From the NCBI GenBank assembly GCA_964017065.1, contig OZ024783.1, positions 16,564,561 through 16,628,560 of the forward strand: a stretch of DNA of 64,000 bases, written 5' to 3'. Both the position numbers and the translations under genes were made by a program. The DNA comes from Haliclona indistincta (Eukaryota > Porifera > Demospongiae > Haplosclerida > Chalinidae). Below the pieces are notes generated by a model. The model did not search any database, was not told the DNA's origin, and was given only the letters and a program-made list of their open reading frames with translations. Positions 1-10,655 of this stretch are shown here, in pieces (position 1 is the stretch's first letter; every line of letters begins with the position of its first letter).

Positions 1-7
1 AACTATT

Positions 8-144
8 TAGCCACACCCACAAACTTTGATCTTTTATTCTTTAAAAATACGTCTGCATCAATTTTCATTTTGAACTGATGTGATTTAATAGTAGTCTATT
101 AGCTACTTCTATACCAAGCTTCATGTTGGGATACAAATGGGAAC
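8..144. repeat. Left arm of a distant inverted repeat (partner 6659-6796)
   Basis: This stretch reads as the reverse complement of 6659-6796 with only scattered differences. Both arms end in TTAGCCAC-type sequence pointing outward. The arms enclose the gypsy element and several smaller elements, so they may be the ends of an older DNA transposon that has been filled by later insertions. No transposase of its own is visible between the arms. Confidence 0.6.
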
Positions 145-332
145 CTAGCGCTATTCTCTTCAAACTCAATGTAGCTAATGGTTCTATTAAAGAAAACTAA
201 TGATTTTCAAACTTCCTTGAAAAATAATTGTTGTGTGTATGTGTATAAACCACTTAGAAGTGTTTAGTCCATTTTTGAGATATCAGAACATGAAAAATGA
301 TCACTAGCTAGTACATTTATCACTGATGTTTT

Positions 333-500
333 GTACTAAAGATAGTAAATCAAAGATAATATTGAACAACCCTCCCTCACCAGCTGCTGCCTTCAGAAAC
401 ACCAGGAAAATTATTCCACAATTTTCCTGGTGTTTCTGAAGGCAGCAGCTGGTGAGGGAGGTTTGTTGCATATTATCTTTGATTTACTATCTTTATAGTA
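333..500. repeat. Foldback (near-perfect hairpin)
   Basis: The two halves are reverse complements, meeting around 415-420 at a very short loop in AT-rich sequence. The core TTTCCTGGTGTTTCTGAAGG is present in both orientations. No coding capacity. It is probably a small non-autonomous foldback/MITE. Confidence 0.7.
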
Positions 501-508
501 CGATCAAA

Positions 509-997
509 TTATTTCTCACAGTAAAAGCCTCAATCTCACTGATCATTAGTTGAAAAAACTACATACGTGTATTTAGACCACAGCTAAGCGCTGTTGACCA
601 ATCAGGTTGCGTAGCTGCAGGTCTATAAATCTCATAATGGAATCCCTCCACTGCCGCGACCTCATAATGGAATCCTACCACACGGCGCAGATTACGGTTC
701 TGTGCGCGGAGTTCTACTGAATAATTTTTACAACGCTCGCGTGTCCTTGCTCATCGTTCGCGTCGTTTCTGTTTGTTGTTGCTATGGTCTAAATCAGTTA
801 GACAGCGCATCCAATCGAATCTACGCGATGTAGAAGCCCTCTCGCCGTTACCATAGCGCCCTCGCTACGCTCGGACGCTATATAGCAACAGCTCTCGGGC
901 TTCCAAATCGCGTAGATCCTCGGATGCGCTGTCTAACTATTATGTAGTTTTTTCAACTAATGATCAGTGAGATTGAGGCTTTTATTGTGAGAAATTG
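509..997. mobile_element. MITE-like element with ~50-bp terminal inverted repeats
   Basis: The left arm (about 509-567) and right arm (about 941-997) are reverse complements around the shared core AGCCTCAATCTCACTGATCA. A second inverted pair lies inside, GTTAGACAGCGCATCC near 799 against its complement near 923. No ORF of note is present. Superfamily not assigned. Confidence 0.6.
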
Positions 998-1163
998 TTT
1001 TTTCTATTAAAACATTAATTTTGTAGCAAAGCAACAAGCAGTATTTTTAAGTAATGAGATAAATTTGAATGTAATTTTAATGAAATAATACTCAATTAGT
1101 CAATCAACTTTGTGTTGTTTATTACCTATAGGTTTGCTAGTTAAACCATGTAGTCAAAAATTC

Positions 1164-1941
1164 GGGTAGGTATAAAACGCGCAACGTGGAATGGAACGCG
1201 GAACTGATGGAATATGGAATGGAACGTCAAACAGTAAAGAAAACAGCCAAATTTCGACTTGAAAAGAAAAAAGACACTTGCTTTGACTTGTTCAGCTTGC
1301 GTACTGCTGCACGCAAAGAGTGGAGAGCGGTAGTGGAGTGTGAGACGCGTTGATAGCTGGTGTCAGACTAGTGCAAGCAGCTCAGTCTGAGATTTCTGCT
1401 TGAGCGTAACTCGTAAAGATGAATCAGAGATTAAACTCACTAACTATACAGGCAGAGTTTAGTCTAACAGCGCACGCTGATCTATGCTGGAACTAAGTTA
1501 ACGTTATAACAACAGCCTTGCTGTAAACATACTCATACTGCACACCCACAGCCACACCCCCTTGTTGCACCGGCGTACATGCTGCCTGGATACAAACAAC
1601 GGTTATAAGTCATGTTATAGTGATCTAAGCTAAGGGTAAAGTTTCTCTCCGGCACTAAGAGAGCTAGTGATTCCTATGAACTCGATTCAGTAGTCTGCAC
1701 ACGATGAGCCTGAGCGAGTGGCACGTGACCTACAGCTAGTCTTTGAGGGCTACACTGCAGAACACAGATCAGACTACGTTGGGCAATTCTACCTATAGAT
1801 ATAGAAGTGAGCTCTAGGCTATGATTCAAGCTGAACAAGTCAAATCAAGTATCCTTCAGGTTTTTTACCGTTTGGCGTTCCATTCCATATTCCATTTCGC
1901 CGTTCCATTCCATTCCTCGTTCCGCGTTTTATACCTACCCC
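1164..1941. mobile_element. 778-bp inverted-repeat element with 7-bp target duplication
   Basis: The ends start GGGTAGGTATAAAACGCG in both orientations, and the arms remain similar for about 130 bp, including GGAATATGGAATGGAACG. Both sides are flanked by AAAATTC (1157-1163 and 1942-1948), which fits a 7-bp target-site duplication. There is no coding sequence, so this is a non-autonomous element. Confidence 0.65.
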
Positions 1942-2018
1942 AAAATTCCTTCATAATCATGATACAATTCACAGTTTATATACCAGAAGTGCTTTAGCAA
2001 TTTAATTAAGTTCATAGG

Positions 2019-2211
2019 TGTAATATCTTTAGACCCAAGCTAGTGACTACCAAAATTATTATTGAGCAGAGCAATGAACTACAGACTGAGAATGACATCC
2101 AACTTAAATGGACAATGACTACAATATGATACAAGTCATGTCGATTGATAACAATATGATCATGTAGAGATTAGGAGACGATAGTCTGTCTAGGTATGTC
2201 CAGATATCACA
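2019..2211 (-). repeat. 3' LTR of the gypsy element
   Basis: 193 bp, TG...CA, matching 6226-6418 except at three substitutions (near 2148, 2174 and 2195). In element orientation it is the downstream LTR. Confidence 0.95.
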
Positions 2212-4892
2212 TATTTCTCCCTTCTAGACAAAACCAATCTGGTGGTCGACGAGAACGATTTGAACGGCGAGGAATAATTGGTGACTGTCTCTCGTCAGGG
2301 ACTGCAGGATTAGAATCAAGGGCTGCAGGTGCAGGAGGTGATGGGGAAACTGGAGGTTGTGACGCTGGAGCTGGAGAAACTGGAGTAGGAGATATTGCAG
2401 GTGAATCAGCTTCAGCTTTGACAGAGGGTACAACCAGATCATCAACAATTGGAGTATGGAAAGGCTACAAGTGATCTTGGTGTCTGCGAACAGAACGACC
2501 ATCCTCCAGAAACACTCTGTAAGATAGTGGGCCTCTGCACTGGACAACACGACCTTTTAACCACTTCTCACCACGACCAAAGTTCTTAGCAAGTACTTCG
2601 TCACCCTTGTCAAAACGACGAGATCTGACTTTCTGATCGTGAGAGAGTTTCTGTCTTTCCTGATGGAGGCGCACTTTTGATGACACATCTGGTTTCACCA
2701 GGTCAAGAAGAGAGCGAGGTCGGCGTGACAGTAGAAGTTCAGAGGGAGCAACACCAGTCGCAGGATGAGGAGTGAGGCGATAGGTGAATAGAAACTTGGC
2801 CATTCTGATATCCAGTGGCTCATTGGACTTCCTCATCGCTTGTTTAAAAGTCTGAACAGCTCGTTCGACGAGACCATTAGTAGAAGGATGGTATGGTGCT
2901 GATGTGGTGTGACGAATTCCATTTTTTTGTGTGAACACGCTGAACTCGTCACTGGTGAAAGCTGCTCCATTATCTGAGACTAATAATTCAGGTAACCCAT
3001 GGGTAGCAAACAGTGGACGCAGTTTGTTGATAGCTGCTTGAGAACTGGTAGTAGGCACAATAAACACTTCTATCCACTTAGAATGGGCGTCAACTACCAA
3101 CAGGAACTGCTTGTTAAGGAACGGTCCGGCGAAGTCAATGTGGAGTCTTGACCAAGGACGTTCAGGAAATTCCCATGGATGGAGAGGGGCTTTAGATGGT
3201 AGTCTTTGATGCTCTTGACAGCTCTGACAATGACGGACTTTCTTTTCTAGTACATCATCGATTCCTGGCCACCAGACGTAACTTCTGGCGATTCCCTTGA
3301 TTCTTGTCATTCCAGGGTGTGATTCATGAAGAAGTTCAACTATCTTCTCTCTGCCAGGCGGTGGTATCACTACTCTGTGACCCCACAAAATGCAACCATC
3401 TTCAATGCTCAATTCTTCTTTTCTGTGAAAGAATGGTCGCAACTCATCACTGTCAGGTTTTGACGGCCAACCCTGCAAGACGTAGTTGAGAACCTTCGAT
3501 AGGATCGGGTCTCGGGCAGTCCACTTCTTGATCTGGGCTGCAGTGACTAGAGATGTTTGGATACTCTCCAGTAGAAGAACGGTGTCTTACGGTGGTGGTA
3601 CGTTGGTAGGTAGGTCTGGAAGTGGTAGACGACTTAGTCCATCAGCATTACTGTTTTCTTTCCCAGGCCTGTGGGTAACAGAGAAAGAATAGGCACCAAG
3701 TGTGAGAGCCCAACGCTGAATGCGAGAGGAGGCCATGCTCGGAACTCCTCGGTTTTCCCCAAAAATGTACATCAATGGCTTGTGGTCAGAGTGAATCACA
3801 AACCGTCTTCCTAACAGGTATTGTCGGAATTTGGTAACACCGAATATGATCGCCAGAGCTTCTTTGTCCAACTGGGCATACTTTCTCTCTGCAGTAGACA
3901 GCGATCTTGATGCGAATGCAATGGGTTTCTCTGTTCCATCGTCCATCTTGTGAGACAAGACGGCACCAAGGCCATACGGCGATGCATCACAGCTCAGCAG
4001 TAGCTCTTTGTGAATACTGTAGTGAGAGAGAACTGAATCAGAAGTAAGAGCATTTTTGACAAATTCAAAGGCTTTTTGCTGCTCAGGGCCCCAATGCCAA
4101 GCTGTTACTTCATGCAACAATGCATACAAGGGTGCTAGTATGGTCGAGAGATTTGGCAGAAATCTGCTATAATAGTTTACCAGCCCCAAGAACGACTTGA
4201 GCTGTGTCACATCTTTTGGAGTAGGTGCTTCTTTGAGAGCCTTGATCTTCTCAGAAGATGGCTTCAGCCCTTCTCTTGACAACTTGTGACCAAGATAGTC
4301 GACTTCTTGAAGCATAAACTGACACTTCTCCTTCTTGAGTCGCATTCCAGACGATTGTAGTCTGTTCAATACGGTTTCCAGATTCTCTAAGTGCTCGGAT
4401 TCTGATTTTCCTGTGATGAGAATGTCATCAAGGTAGACACAGACTCCTGGAATACCCTTCAACAAGTTCTCCATGGTTCTCTGGAAAACTGCAGGTGCAC
4501 AAGAAATACCAAATGGTAACCGATTATATTGAAATAACCCTTGAGTGGTATTGATGGTGGTGTACTTCTTTGACTCATCGTCGAGGTGAAGTTGATTATA
4601 AGCATGAGCTAAGTCGAGCTTCGATTACCATTCTCCTTCTGCCATTGTGGCTAGGATGCCCTCCACACCTGGTAAGGGGTAGATATCTGGGGTTGCTTCT
4701 TGGTTAACGGTAAGTTTGTAGTCTCCACAGAGTCTGATCGAGTTATCACGCTTCAACACAGGGACCACAGGGGCTGCCCAATCAGCAAATGGAACTGGTT
4801 CGATGACACCAGCATCTTGAAGTCGTTTGAGTTCAGTATCCACCTTCTCTCGGAAAGCATACGGCACTGGTCTGGGACGAACATAGTGAGGT
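2207..4892 (-). pseudogene. pol: Gypsy pol: reverse transcriptase, RNase H, integrase (interrupted)
   Basis: The reverse transcriptase part carries DWAAPVVPVLK and the catalytic YLDD (about 4425-4440). RNase H follows, with acidic motifs CDASPYG, QLDKEALA and HSDHKPL. Integrase has the HHCC zinc site (H-E-S-H ... C-Q-S-C) and a D,D,E core seen in HIDFAG, VSDNGAAF and GLVERAVQ. The frame joins from gag-protease through a one-base loss near 4889-4893. In-frame stops follow at 4625-4627 (TAA), 3587-3589 (TAA) and 2465-2467 (TAG). After each stop the same frame continues with family-typical sequence. After the last, 85 more codons run to a stop inside the LTR and include a basic RRSNRSRRPPDW motif typical of gypsy pol ends. 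The breaks therefore look like damage in a once-open frame. Confidence 0.9.
2212..2226 (-). other. Polypurine tract of the gypsy element
   Basis: On the minus strand a purine run (AGAAGGGAGAAATA) directly abuts the 3' LTR. This is where the plus-strand primer of LTR elements is expected. It overlaps the last codons of the extended pol frame. Confidence 0.75.
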
Positions 4893-6210
4893 TAGCATCC
4901 TTCTTGACGTGGATGTGAACCTTAACATCACGAATGGACCCTAACTCATTTTTGAAGACATCAGCATAGTCCTCTAGTATCTTAGACAACTTCTTGGTGG
5001 CAAAATCCTCCAGAGTCGAAATCTGGTGCCAGTCCAGGACTAGATGCTTTAACCAATCTCGCCCAAGGAGAGTAGGTCCACTTGTATCAACAACCTGCAA
5101 GGACAACTGACACTGCTGACTTTGATATTTTACTTGTACGTCAATTGCACCACGAATAGTGAGTACCTCACCAGAATATGTGCTGAGCTGAACATGTGAG
5201 GGTTCCAATACAGGTCGCTCCTCCTCTGACCAGGTAGACAGATAAGTCGAATGGCTGATGACTGACAAGGCTGCACCAGTATCCAGTTCCATAGGTAGGC
5301 TCCTGTCGTTAGCTGTGACAGTCACTCGAATAGGGTCGCTTCTCCCCACTGATAGCTGAAACATAGCATAGTCAGGAGGTAGTTCATTGGATTCTTCAGG
5401 AGTAGAATTTGAAACATGATGAGTAGGCTCCGGTTGAGACTTGCGTGGTTGCTGCTTCCTCTGTAGTCTCATTCTGCAGGCACGAGCTATATGTCCACGT
5501 TTTCCACAGTATCTGCAGTCGACGTTCTTGAAACGGCAATTGTCGGCACTGTGTTCACCCGCACAACGGTAGCACTGACCATCTGGAGGTTTGCTTCGAG
5601 TCGGCGTATCAACTTGCTTGGGCTTGCCGCCGCGGTACTTCCGGTAGGTAACTTGGTTGACGTCGGCCTTTCCAGAGTCTGGAGTTAGTGCGCTCGCACT
5701 TTGGTCAGCTGATTCCATGGCTTGAACTAGCTGGAGAGCTTTGTCGAACGTCAAGTCTTCCTCCGCCAACAAGCGTCGCTGCATTCTTGAGTCACCTATT
5801 CCACAGACGAGTCTATCTCGTAACATCTGTGGAAGCCAGACTTCACCGTCAAAGTCACAAAGTGATGCTAGCTTCTTGAGCTCGGCTATGTAGGTAGAGA
5901 CACTCTCTCCTGGCTTACGGACTCGGCTGTTGAATTTAAATCTGTGTACTGAAATGGACTTCTTTGGGTCGTAGTGCTTATTCAGTTGTTGAACAAGCTC
6001 GTCAAGATCCACTTGGTGCGGTTGTAGAGGTGAGACGAGACTGCTGGCGAGTTTGTACAGCTCCGGTCCAGCCACGCTCAATAGTATCGCCTTCTGCTTC
6101 CTAGGGTCTTCGACATCATTCGCTATGAAGTAGAACTTCAGTCGAGAAACATAAGTCTTCCAGTCTTCTTTACTGGGGTCGAACTCTCCAATACTTCCGT
6201 GAAGAGCCAT
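4753..6210 (-). CDS. gag: Gypsy gag and aspartic protease
   Basis: The first ATG of the element frame is at 6210, about 16 bases inside the 5' LTR. The product (about 480 residues in this frame) starts MALHGSIGEF. It has a gag-like helical region, then two nucleocapsid zinc knuckles (CYRCAGEHSADNC and CRYCGKRGHIARAC), then a retropepsin with the active-site motif LDTGAALS and the later LLGRDWL. Gag packages element RNA and the protease cuts the polyprotein. The last 40 or so residues before the stop at 4753 are out of frame with pol because of a one-base loss near 4890. The true product would fuse to pol without a separate stop. Confidence 0.85.
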   Translation of the reverse strand: MALHGSIGEFDPSKEDWKTYVSRLKFYFIANDVEDPRKQKAILLSVAGPELYKLASSLVSPLQPHQVDLDELVQQLNKHYDPKKSISVHRFKFNSRVRKPGESVSTYIAELKKLASLCDFDGEVWLPQMLRDRLVCGIGDSRMQRRLLAEEDLTFDKALQLVQAMESADQSASALTPDSGKADVNQVTYRKYRGGKPKQVDTPTRSKPPDGQCYRCAGEHSADNCRFKNVDCRYCGKRGHIARACRMRLQRKQQPRKSQPEPTHHVSNSTPEESNELPPDYAMFQLSVGRSDPIRVTVTANDRSLPMELDTGAALSVISHSTYLSTWSEEERPVLEPSHVQLSTYSGEVLTIRGAIDVQVKYQSQQCQLSLQVVDTSGPTLLGRDWLKHLVLDWHQISTLEDFATKKLSKILEDYADVFKNELGSIRDVKVHIHVKKDANLTMFVPDQCRMLSERRWILNSNDFKMLVSSNQFHLLIGQPLWSLC

Positions 6211-6225
6211 CCTCGTCGCCAAAAA

Positions 6226-6418
6226 TGTAATATCTTTAGACCCAAGCTAGTGACTACCAAAATTATTATTGAGCAGAGCAATGAACTACAGACTGAGAAT
6301 GACATCCAACTTAAATGGACAATGACTACAATATGATACAAGTCATGTCGATTGAGAACAATATGATCATGTAGAGATTAGAAGACGATAGTCTGTCTAG
6401 GCATGTCCAGATATCACA
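6226..6418 (-). repeat. 5' LTR of the gypsy element
   Basis: 193 bp, TG...CA. It carries the promoter side of the element in minus orientation. Directly inside it the minus strand reads TTTTTGGCGACGAGGATGG, where the tRNA primer-binding site should be and which overlaps the gag start. The primer tRNA was not identified. Confidence 0.93.
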
Positions 6419-7281
6419 ATAGGGCTTTGTATTGCAACAAGTAAAACACTACAAAACTCTGTATAACAACTGTGGCATGATTGATCTATTGTCAGCTAGC
6501 TTCAACAACTTTATTATATTGAACAATTGAATTTCTTGACATCAACATACCTGTAGATTCAATAAGCAGCTATCCTAAGTCAATAAGCAGCTATCCTATG
6601 TGGTGTCCAAGTAGTATGCATTTATGCCAATTTTTTCTAATAAAGCTTGCAAACCAACCTTCCCATTTGTGTCCCAACATGACATTTGGTTTAGAAGTAG
6701 CTAATAGACTACTATTAAATCACATCCCTTCAGAATGAAAATTGACGCAGAAGTATTTTTAAAGAATGAAAGATCAAAGTTTGTGGGCGTGGCTAAGCAG
6801 TTACGACATACAATGCACTAAGTGTAGCACGTCATTTTTGTAAAAATAGATAAGTAAGAGGATTTTTTACCATTATTTACGAAATTTAATTCCCGCAAAA
6901 TTATGACCTATTGTATAAAACAATTCTCTCCCTCTCTCAGCATCCACTCAACCACCATCTAGTGGGTCTGATGCCCCTCCCACATCATCTGGTGAGATTG
7001 AGCTAGCCACACACACACTCTTGTGTCCACCATCTTACAGTGTATTGGTAGTGTCTCATATTGAGTCAGCACAGTAGTCACACTCCATGTGGTGCTCTAC
7101 ATCACTAACTCGTCCATCATCATTATAGCCGCGTATTTAGCCAATTTCTTAAGAAGTTAGCTCTTGTATATGCTGTAAGTGCTTGAGCATAATTATTATG
7201 TGGAGTTAAATGTGTGGGAGTGTCCCTTTCCTGCCTTCTTAGCACGCTCACTCTCATCATTGCCGGCAGCAAGCGGACACT
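6419..7281. other. Non-coding stretch with the right inverted-repeat arm
   Basis: No gene is visible. It holds the right arm (6659-6796) of the 8-144 inverted repeat. A short Ser/Pro-rich exon-like piece (about 6940-6991) follows a CTCTCTCAG and ends at GTGAGA, but nothing nearby connects to it. Confidence 0.5.
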
Positions 7282-7464
7282 GAGCTGCATTACCTAAGAG
7301 TATGCAACTGTCAATATACCCCTTTGGAGGGCGTTGGACATTTTCTGTGTCACAAGTTTACCTATACACAGCGATGAGCATTACTGCTGTTGTGAATACT
7401 TGTGACGTAGAAAATGCCCAACGCCGTCCAAAGGGGTATATTGATGGTTAGGTAATGAACTCTT
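7282..7464. repeat. Small inverted-repeat element
   Basis: The arms around TCAATATACCCCTTTGGA (7311 on) and its complement (ending 7444) are about 47 bp. A second outer match, CATTACCTAA against TTAGGTAATG, extends the inverted structure. The central part is unique and non-coding. Confidence 0.6.
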
Positions 7465-8823
7465 GGTCCGTAATCCGTATTATTATGTCTAGTATATTTT
7501 CCGTTTGCGTATTTGTCGGAAATGTATGGACACCATTGAGCGTCTCTTTTTCACGGCTGCTACAGTGGTAATATAGTTGACACTAAAAGCATAACCCAGT
7601 GTCAAAGGCAGATTTTGGATGTTATTGGTGCTATAGATGCATTCGATAATCCATCCGATTTGATTTCATTGGGACAAATTTGCTGTTGAAAAATGCACGT
7701 GCTTGACTAAATGCTGCTGTACATTAGCATGATTGAATACTTTGCCAGTTTTACACACACTAAGGACATTAAGACTTTTTACGTGTACGTGTAATGTGCA
7801 TGTATAACGTATAGTAGGTCACGTGAGCCTTAGTGAGCGATACAATCCTGTAGATTTTACACATTGCGTACGTGTGGACCCCTTCTTATGTAGGCAGTTT
7901 ACCTGTGGAAAAGGTTCTGTCAATTCCACGTATGTTATAGATGCATTGTGTAGCATGATGCCTGCTCTACATGCTCAACTTTTCAAAACACAGTAACTAT
8001 AGCTGATATGTGCTGTTCTTCGCCCGTACGAGTCGTTAAAACTAGTCATGTATGTATCATGGAACACATAATTACAAGAATATTATTTCCCAGGAAACAG
8101 CATAAATTAAAATATGTATATGTGGTAAAACAGGCCCTCTCGAAGGCCTGGGTATGACGAGGCTGCATCATAAGACACACTTCATTAGTGTCTGATCATG
8201 TGTGTCATTCAAGCTCCTTTGATATGAGTCATTGAGTATAGTATGTGGCTAGTCCTGTGTAGCATAGAGAGCTTACCACAGCATTTGATGAGTACTCACA
8301 AGACACTCTAATCCATTTTCTACAATGAATGATAGTATCAGTTGTCTCTTCATTGCTTACTCTGGCTGCTTCAGCTCTTGTGAAGTACAGATCATGATCC
8401 ATTTTATATTTTGTTTGTACATGCGTAAGTGATTTTTACATGATCTTGTAAGTGTGTCTACATATACATGTAATAGTTATTAATGTATTAATGGCTCCAT
8501 GTGTAACATTGTGAGTTGTTAAAAATAGACCACGAGACCGAGACCGAGTCATCCATTTTTAACAACTCGACGGGAAGCGAGTGCAGACTACTTTTACATG
8601 TTCGGAGTCCCACTAGTGTTAGTGTGCTTGTTGAGTGTATAAGGTGCGCTCTACAGAGCTCTTTACCTCCTGGTAGGGTATGCACCTTATACCTATAGTA
8701 AGCAAAACAGGCACTACTGTCCTGCTGTGCCCCTGTGTAAACTTAATTTCTGTGTAAATTTCTTCATGGCTGTTGCCAGACCCGCCCATGAGTGGTACAA
8801 ATCATCTCAGCTTCCAGTGCATA
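7465..8823. other. Non-coding stretch
   Basis: No gene recognised. Two local hairpins are visible: GAGTTGTTAAAAAT (8512) with its complement near 8555, and GTATAAGGTGC (8635) with GCACCTTATAC (8681). The rest is AT-rich with no supported feature. Confidence 0.5.
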
Positions 8824-9836
8824 TGTTCCGTGCTTTTTAGGAATTTGCGCTTTCTCGAGAAAGTGCAGCGCTTTTTATGAATCCCTAGAAAGCGTGCATG
8901 GGCTTTCTCTAGAAAGCGCTGGGCTTTCTCCAGAAAGCACATCCACAGTCACAGAAAGCACAACGGATACTGCACTTTCTAAGGTTTAACTCCTGTTGTT
9001 ACACGGCTCTTGTCGCTCAAGAATCGCCACAAAATAGCTCTCTACTACTGTATATAGGTGTTAGAAATTAAGTTGGGTGAGTCTTTTGTCGAGTGTAATA
9101 GCCGGCATGGCAGCATCTCGTGCTAGCGCTGGTGCTCTGACGATTTGAGCCAGAGCTAGCACAATAAGCCTGAGCGAGCATTCTAAAAAGGGGCAACAAC
9201 GTCACCTATTTCAGTGTGTTAGCCTGGTTGTTTTTACTCCCGCGCAGCTAAACCTGCATCAGCTGTGCCTACTGTATACTGAGTGCTAGCTGGCCATGTC
9301 CATGCATGGCAGACTTGTTGTCAGCCTTCCTGTGCATTGTGACAGTGTACATCACACTATGATGAGAGACAGGTAGCAGTCTAGGTAGCATTGCATACCC
9401 AGGCATGCATGCTACGGTCTTATAGGTACAATGAGCAGCACAGGTAATAGTAGTAGCTAAACTGGAACCGTGCATGCTCGCTCAGGCTCACTGTGCTATC
9501 TCACTAGCTCGATCGTCACAGCTGCACTAGAACGAGTTGCTGCCATGGGCCATTACACTCGACAAAAAAACTTTGTAGAACATAAATTCTAACACCTATA
9601 GTAGTAGAGAGCTATTTTGTGGCGATTCTTGAGCGACGAGAGCCGTGTAACAACAGGAGTTAAACCTTAGAAAGCGCAGTATCCGTTGCGCTTTCTGTGA
9701 CTGCGCTTTCTGTAGAAAGCGATGCGCTTTCTGTAGAAAGCGAAGCGCTTTCTAGAGAAAGCCCACGCTTTCTAGGGATTCATAAAAAGCGCTGCTCTTT
9801 CTCGACAAAGCGCAAATTCCTTAAAAGCACGGAACA
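8824..9836. mobile_element. 1.0-kb foldback with ~360-bp arms and GCTTTCT subrepeats
   Basis: The left half (8824 to about 9185) and right half (about 9470-9836) are imperfect reverse complements starting TTCCGTGCTTTTTA. Each arm begins with a cluster of GCGCTTTCT/AGAAAGCGC motifs spaced 15-25 bp, followed by a shared segment with CAAGAATCGCCACAAAATAG. There is no coding sequence. Long arms with clustered short subterminal motifs fit a foldback-type non-autonomous DNA element. No clear target duplication was found. Confidence 0.7.
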
Positions 9837-10247
9837 CATACATTTCCATTGACAGTTGGCAGTGATAAAAATCGTTTGTACCACTCATGGGCAGTCATTT
9901 CACCAGGAATTAAGGTTACAGGATACCACGCCCTCTCACGGGTGAGCAGAAATGGTTGCCTGAAAATTACACTCGTAGCATAGTGTGTGTTGGTTTGGCT
10001 GAACAAGCATTGCATATCCAGTCAGAGCAAAGACTGCACTTTGTCCTTTGCTAAAACGGTGGATAGACATGGCACCATAGTGCGTTACGAAGTGCCCGAA
10101 GCAATGCACGGCTTCATCTACTAAGAAATCGAAAATCTCATTGTGGGAACACGACTAGACTCTGGATGCTGCTGGACAGCTTAGTTATCTAGGGACTGAC
10201 GGATCCTTTTTTCGATATCAGGTTTAGTCGCTGAGTTATATTTACAC
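9837..10247. other. Non-coding stretch
   Basis: No gene, repeat or regulatory element could be supported here. Confidence 0.4.
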
Positions 10248-10256
10248 ATACACTCG

Positions 10257-10621
10257 TAGCCTCGTACCCAGGCCTGCTCTATTGAGCGGACAGTCTGGTA
10301 CACACTGTTCGCGCATGCGTTTTATTTATCCAACATCCGGTTAAAACGCAGATACTTACCGTACATTTCTCCATGTTACTTGGCTAGCCATGTGATGAAC
10401 ACAACATAGATAGTGTATAGTGACTTTCCGCACGGCTGACACTTATTTATAGGGTAAGTTTAGCTGGTTTGTGTCCAGCACGCGACGTTGTGAGCTGAAA
10501 TAGTAAGTATCGCGCTAAAGTCAGAGCAAGTGAGACACACATGTGTTTTTTATTTACATGTATTCGCGAACAGTGTGTACCAGGCCGTCCGCTCAATATA
10601 GCAGGCCTGAGTACGAAGTTA
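10257..10621. mobile_element. 365-bp non-autonomous AcademH-like MITE
   Basis: The left end begins TAGCCTCGTACCCAGGC, the same first 17 bases as the large helicase transposon at 26773. The right end, reverse complemented, begins TAACTTCGTACTCAGGC. The arms stay similar for about 55 bp and include TGAGCGGAC. The 9-bp ATACACTCG flanks both sides (10248-10256 and 10622-10630). It has no coding capacity, so it could only be moved by an enzyme supplied in trans. The shared terminus and duplication size point to the 26773-31904 element's family. Confidence 0.8.
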
Positions 10622-10655
10622 ATACACTCGAAAAGCTTGTCGAAGAATAATATAA

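Larger units (their letters stand above)
2019..6418 (-). mobile_element. Ty3/gypsy LTR retrotransposon, full length, disabled
   Basis: A 4.4-kb LTR element transcribed on the minus strand. Two 193-bp LTRs (2019-2211 and 6226-6418) start TG and end CA and differ at three positions. The 5-bp sequence ATAGG flanks both ends (2014-2018 and 6419-6423), which is a perfect target-site duplication. Internal order is gag, protease, reverse transcriptase, RNase H, integrase, which is the Ty3/gypsy order. The polyprotein reading frame has one frameshift and three in-frame stops, so this copy should not be autonomous even though its LTRs are nearly identical. No envelope-like gene is present. Confidence 0.95.

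Noticed and set aside
2196..2474. Plus-strand 92-codon frame over the end of the gypsy element
   Set aside because: It is the mirror of the Pro/Ser-rich tail of pol on the minus strand.
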